Positions 59,326 to 64,000 of a DNA stretch of 64,000 bases are shown here, one piece after another. The notes under the pieces were generated by a model, which worked only from the letters and a program-made list of their open reading frames with translations, was not told the origin of the DNA and did not search any database. Positions within the stretch are counted from its first letter, which is position 1. Each line of letters starts with the position of its first letter. The DNA comes from Siphonodentalium dalli. Its lineage: Eukaryota; Mollusca; Scaphopoda; Gadilida; Siphonodentaliidae. The stretch covers positions 279,119,426-279,183,425 of the forward strand of contig CP136063.1 of NCBI GenBank assembly GCA_032622095.1, given 5' to 3'. A program made the translations under genes and the position numbers.

Positions 59326-59576
59326 CACTAAAACAGAGATTTGCCGGGGGAAAATCACTGTAAACAGCTGTATATGAATTTCTGTGCATACTATTTATCA
59401 TGGATGTTAACATGGACATGTAAATAGGAATGAGTCATTTTGAGGTCATTCGGCCAAAAAAACATGGCTGCCAGCGGCCATCTTGGATTTCAAAATTTGC
59501 AACAAAATACAACACGATAACTGCCTGCAGTCAGTTTACAGTTAGAATTACATTATTTCTCTCATTTAAAGTGGGT
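59326..59576. other. Unassigned sequence between G-rich elements
   Basis: Nothing is recognised. Confidence 0.3.
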
Positions 59577-59880
59577 TTGAAGCCCAACTCATTGCCAAAA
59601 CACTAAAAAACAAGCAGGAAATTTTGTTTTTAGTTGCGGAAAAAAATGCTTGTTGGTGGCTTTGACCACCCACCCACCCCGGCATATGTGCCGGATTTTT
59701 TTTTTTTCACCCCCCCCCCCTGCCTGAAACGGAAAAAAAGGGTGGGTGTCCAAAATTGCCTGGAAAAAAAGACTGGAAACGGAAGAAATTGGGTGGGTGG
59801 GTCCCCCGAGGCCGGAAAAAATTAAAATGATCATACGGCCTGGAAAAAATTTCCGACCCCCCCCTGTTGTTATTGCACAA
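59577..59880. mobile_element. Second G/C-rich palindromic element of the same family
   Basis: CCACCCACCCACCCCGGCATA, a C13 run near 59708, GGGTGGGTGTCCAAAATTGC, GGGTGGGTGGGTCCCCCGAG and GGAAAAAATTTCCGACCCCC are arranged as nested inverted blocks. No coding frame is credible. Confidence 0.6.
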
Positions 59881-60245
59881 TTTCCAAGAGATCAAGCCGG
59901 TGTCCAGTGCTACTGACATGGCGGGCGTCAACCAGAAGAATGCGCGGACAACGTTACCAAATGACGTCAAGCGCGTGACGGGCACGTGCCACCAACTCAA
60001 CCAGAACACAGAACACGTAATAGTACCAGAACGCGTCATGTGTTCTCAAGACAGAACGCATGGGGCTATGCATATCTTGAGATGCGTTTGTTGTCGAAAA
60101 AAACATGTTTACAGGGATGAATATTGTGTTCTTCCTTTTTACGTGAGGCAGGTATGAGTTCGCAATGCATACAGCTAAACACAAATCAACTGTTTCAAGA
60201 TAGCTCTCTCGAGTAGCACCAAGTTATGTATATTCCGATGGTTAC
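59881..60245. other. Mostly unassigned, with AGAACAC motifs
   Basis: CAGAACACAGAACACG (60003), CATGTGTTCTCAAGACAGAACG and related motifs recall the palindrome cluster at 48.8-49.2 kb. The open frame 59867-60157 has no known domain. Confidence 0.4.
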
Positions 60246-60555
60246 ACTGCCAAAAATAATTTCTTAATAAGATAAAATATCTTGAAACAAGAAAAACTAT
60301 TTCCTGAAACAGGAAAATAAATCTTATTTTGGGAAATATACCCCCCAAGTCTGCTACATCAAGAAAATTTAAGAAACTCCCACCAGACAAGAGATAGTTT
60401 TCTCAAATAAGATAGATTTTAGTCTTGAAACAAGAAACAATTTCCTTACTAAGAAAATGGCTTCAAACATTAAATATATATTTCTTGTTTCAAGATTTTT
60501 TTTCTAAGTTAAGAAATACTTAAAGAAAATATTTCTAAACCAAGAATTAATTGTT
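60246..60555. repeat. Palindrome-rich AT element (TCTTGAAACAAGA)
   Basis: The motifs TCTTGAAACAAGAAA (60280, 60430), TTCCTGAAACAGGAAA (60301), TTCTTGTTTCAAGA (60483) and TTCTTAATAAGA/TTAAGAAA recur on both strands, each able to fold on itself. It is probably a decayed foldback element. Confidence 0.65.
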
Positions 60556-60631
60556 ATGTAGAAATTACTGCTGTATTGGAATAACTGTAAAAGTCCAACG
60601 AGAGCAAAATTGTGATCAAAAGTTTATGGTA

Positions 60632-60920
60632 AACATTGAAAAAGGTCCAACCAGACCAACCTGTTGATTAAATATTCTGAAAATTCATATTCATACTTAA
60701 ATATTTGAACTACATGTAATACTACAGCTATAAGATTATATAATTGTTGACAAGTCACTCACTGTAACAGTTTTGTTTACATAACATTGGAAAAGGTCCA
60801 ACCTGTTGATTAAATATTCTGAAAATGTTATTCATAGTTAAATATTTGAACTAATAATACAGCTAGAATTATATATTTGTTGGCAAATCACTGTAACAGT
60901 TTTGTTTACATAACAATAGT
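60632..60920. repeat. 150-bp tandem duplication
   Basis: ACATTGAAAAAGGTCCAACC (60633) and ACATTGGAAAAGGTCCAACC (60784) start two copies sharing TGTTGATTAAATATTCTG, TTAAATATTTGAACTA and CACTGTAACAGTTTTGTTTA. Confidence 0.9.
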
Positions 60921-61204
60921 TTCAACAGATGTAATTTTGTTATTGGCAATCTGTCAGTAAGTGTTTTTATCTATTTCTCAATGCTCTTAGGGCATGCTGA
61001 CCTTTATACAATTTTAATAAAATTTTGTTTGCACAATATAGTGGGTCGCCATTGAGGAGGCCTCCCTTGAAATCTCCAGTTGGCGGTTTGCCACACCATC
61101 CCGAACTAGACAAACCTCTTTGGTGGCCCCTTGCATTGAACCTATTAATTAAACCGGTACTTCAAGCTGGTATATACCCCTCTTATATAAGGATGGAAGA
61201 TGCT
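60921..61204. other. Unassigned, one 71-codon frame
   Basis: The frame 61025-61240 (+) has a proline-rich start (GSPLRRPPLKSPVGGLPHHP) and somewhat coding-like composition, but I recognise no family. Its end runs into the 383-bp array. Confidence 0.25.
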
Positions 61205-64000
61205 ACCAATTTCAAACCGATGGTATTTCTTCAGAGTTGACTCTCTTGTATTATGAAAGCAAGCCCAATGAGGCCATGCACCTATTGTATGTTTATAACA
61301 CACAAAAGACTATATCTTAGCAGAATGTATGTCTCTGATGATACAAACAATAAAATATCCAATGTATCCATAGTTGAATTTCATTTGGCAATATAGGAAA
61401 GCATACAATATGACTTTATTTAGTTTCCACAAAGTATTTAAAGTAAAATATCCATCAAGTGATGTATTCTGCCTTGTCCTATATATTAAAATGCATGCAA
61501 TGGACATGAGAAATGCTTAATTTATTGGTAGAGATGTCCATCTGATAATAAATACTGACATTTTAGGTTTGATACACCATTTCAGCTGGCTTGGTATCTT
61601 TTAAATTTGAAACCTAAGGGAATTTATTCAGCTTTGACTCTCTAAATTATGGAAGAAAGCCCAAATGAAGCTACTATTTGCATGTTAGTAACATGTATAA
61701 GGCTATATCTCAATAGAATACATGTCTCTGATAAAATGCACAATAAAATATCCATAGTTCAATTGCATTTGGCTATAGAGGGATGCATACAATATTGCTT
61801 TTATGTAGTTTCCACAGACTATTTTAAGTAAAATATCCATCAAATGATGTTTTCTACATAGCCTTGTATATTAAAATGCATGTAATGACCATGGGAAATG
61901 TTTAATTCATTAGTTGATATGTCCATCTGATAAAAAATACTGACATTTGAGGTTTAAAATACCATTTCATGGGATTATGGGATCATAAATATCAAACTAA
62001 GGGAATTTCTTCAGATTTGACTCTCTAAATAATGGAAGAAAGCCCATATGAAGCCACTATTTGCATGTTAATGACATGTATAAGGCTATATCTCAACATA
62101 ATACATGTCGCTGATAAAATACACAATAAAATATCCATAGTTTAATTGCATTTGGCTATAGAGGGCTGCATACAATATTGCTTTTAAGTAGTTTCCACAG
62201 ACTATTTTAAGTACGATATCCATCAAATAATGTTTTCTACCTTTCCCTATATATCATAATGCACACAGTGACCATGAGAAATGTTTAATTTATTGGGAGA
62301 GATGTCCATCTGATAAGAAATACTGCCATTTAAGGTTTGATACACCATTTCAGCTGTCTTGGCATCTTACAAATTTAAAATAAGGGAATCTCTTCAGGTT
62401 TGACTCTCTAAATTATGGAAGCAAGCCCAAATGAAGCCACTATTTGCATGTTTATAACATATATAAGGCTATATCTCAACAGAATACATGTCTCTGATGA
62501 AATCAACAATAAAATATCCATAGTTTAATTTATTTTGGCTATACAGGGATGCATACAACATGGCTTTTAGGTTGTTTCCACAGACTATTTTAAGTAAAAT
62601 ATCCATCAAATGTTGTTTTCTGCCTTGTCCTATATATTATAATGCATGCAGTGACTATGAGAAATGTTTAATTTATTGGTACAGATGTCCATCTGATAAG
62701 AAATACTGTCATTTGAGGTTTGATAGACCATTTCAGCTGGCTTGGCATCTTACAAATTTGAAATAAGGGAATTTATTCAGCTTTGACCCTCTAAATTATG
62801 GAAAAAAAGCCTAAATTATGCCATTATTGGCATGTTTATAACATATATAAGGCTATATCTGAACAGAATACATGTCTCAGATGAAATAAACAATACAATA
62901 TCCATAGTTTAATTTGATTTGGCTATACAGGGATGCATACAATATTGCTTTTATGTAGTTTCCACTGAATATTTTAAGTAAAATATCCATCAAATGATGT
63001 TTTCTATCTTGGCCTATATATTATAATGCATGAAGTGACTATGAGAAATGTTTAATTTATTGGTACAGATGTCCATCTGATAAGAAATACTGTCATTTGG
63101 GGTTTGATACACCATTTCAGCTGGCTTGGCATCTTGTAAATTTGAAATAAGGGAATCTCTTCAGGTTTGACTCTCTAAATTATGGAAGCAAACCCAAATA
63201 AAGGTACTATTTGCATGTTTATAACATATATAAGGCTATATCTCAACAGAATGCATGTCTCTAATGAAATAAACAATAAAATATCCATAGTTTAATTTCA
63301 TTTGGCTATACAGGGATGCATACAATATGGCTTTTATGTAGATTTGACAGACTATTTTAATTAATATTTCCATCAAATGATGTTTCTACCTTGTCCTGTA
63401 TATTAAAATGTATGCAATGACCATGAGAAATGTTTAATTTATTAGTAGAGATGTCCATCTGATAAGAAATATTGCCATTTGGGGTTTGATACACCATTTC
63501 AGCTGGCTTGGCATCTTGTAAATTTGAAATAAGGGAATCTCTTCAGGTTTGACTCTCTAAATTATGGAAGCAAGCCCAAAATGAAGCCACTATTTGCATG
63601 TTTATAACATATATAAGGCAATATCTCAACCGAATACATGTCTCTGGTGAAATAAACAATAAAATATCCATAGTTTAATTTCTTTTGGCTACACAGGGAT
63701 GCATACAATATGGCTTTTAGGTTGTTTCCACAGACTATTTTAAGTAAAATATCCATCAAATGATGTTTTCCAACTTGTCCTGTATATTAAAATGCATGCA
63801 ATGACTATGAGAAATGTTTAATTTATTGGTAGAGATGTCCATCTGATAAGAAATAATGCCATTTGAGGTTTGATACACCATTTCAGCTGGCTTGGCATCT
63901 TATAAATTTGAAATAAGGGAATCTCTTCATGTCTGACTCTCTAATTTATGGGAGCAAGCCCAAATGAAACCACTATTTGCATGTTTTTAACATATATCTC
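61205..64000. repeat. 383-bp tandem array, seven or more copies, open at the right edge
   Basis: The landmark TTTGACTCTCTAAATTATGG recurs with its GACTC at 61239, 61636, 62019, 62402, 62785, 63169, 63551 and 63934. Spacing is 397 then 379-385 bp. Other constant blocks are TAAGGCTATATCTCAACAGA, AAAATATCCATAGTTTAATT, TCCACAGACTATTTTAAGTA and GAGATGTCCATCTGATAAG. Copies differ at a modest number of sites, and the leftmost is the most diverged. No coding frame longer than about 70 codons exists. The array continues beyond the window. Confidence 0.97.

Noticed and set aside
59137-59834. Glycine/proline-rich short frames
   Set aside because: They are read from G and C runs of palindromic elements on either strand.
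42036-64000. Next adenylate cyclase exon (ILFADI motif)
   Set aside because: I looked for an acceptor followed by this motif on the + strand and found none, so no exon is claimed. A profile search could still find a diverged one.

Overview
This is eukaryotic, AT-rich, intron-like DNA from an animal, most likely a marine invertebrate, and a mollusc or related lophotrochozoan is my best guess. The evidence is two spliced exons of a transmembrane adenylate cyclase, several kinds of non-LTR and DNA transposon remains, and a very high load of minisatellites and foldback elements. I see no bacterial gene, operon, CRISPR array, rRNA or tRNA. The only host coding sequence I can support is exon 31157-31306 and exon 36252-36370, both + strand. 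They join in frame across a 4.9 kb intron and match the last helix of the first membrane cassette plus the start of the first catalytic domain. The next cyclase exon, which should carry the metal-binding FADI motif, was not found, so the following intron probably runs past the right edge of the window (more than 27 kb).

Layout. 0.4-4.8 kb: three minisatellites (32 bp, 28/29 bp, 44/64 bp). 5.5-10.1 kb: a hairpin element, a 30-bp minisatellite and diverged repeats. 12.1-15.9 kb: two large foldback elements, one with arms that carry mirror-image minisatellites. 16.3-20 kb: a MITE with hairpin ends and a 47-bp minisatellite. 22.5-27.4 kb: an element bounded by a 9-bp duplication, a decayed LINE, and a TTAA-flanked piggyBac-like MITE. 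29.5-36.4 kb: more hairpin MITEs, a 5'-truncated LINE tail with a long target-site duplication, and the two cyclase exons. 36.4-42.0 kb: a minisatellite built on the exon's own 5' splice site, split by a 5.2 kb LINE that is itself split by a 1,354-bp hAT-type element with a perfect 8-bp duplication. 42.5-47.7 kb: another LINE tail, a 551-bp hAT-type MITE, a 53-bp satellite of about 54 copies and a 42-bp minisatellite. 47.9-50.4 kb: diverged repeats, a cluster of AGAACAC palindromes and a TA-expanded hairpin. 50.8-58.4 kb: four near-identical 1.9 kb tandem units. 59-61 kb: G-rich palindromic elements. 61.2 kb to the end: a 383-bp tandem array that leaves the window.

How the parts relate. Nearly everything is repeat growth inside introns of one gene. 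Insertions are nested and can be ordered: splice-site minisatellite, then LINE, then hAT element. The same hairpin MITE recurs at eight or more loci, four of them just inside a TTAACCCTTT terminus. Both LINEs have lost catalytic residues in the reverse transcriptase box and are dead. Long open frames in the tandem arrays are by-products of period length, not genes.
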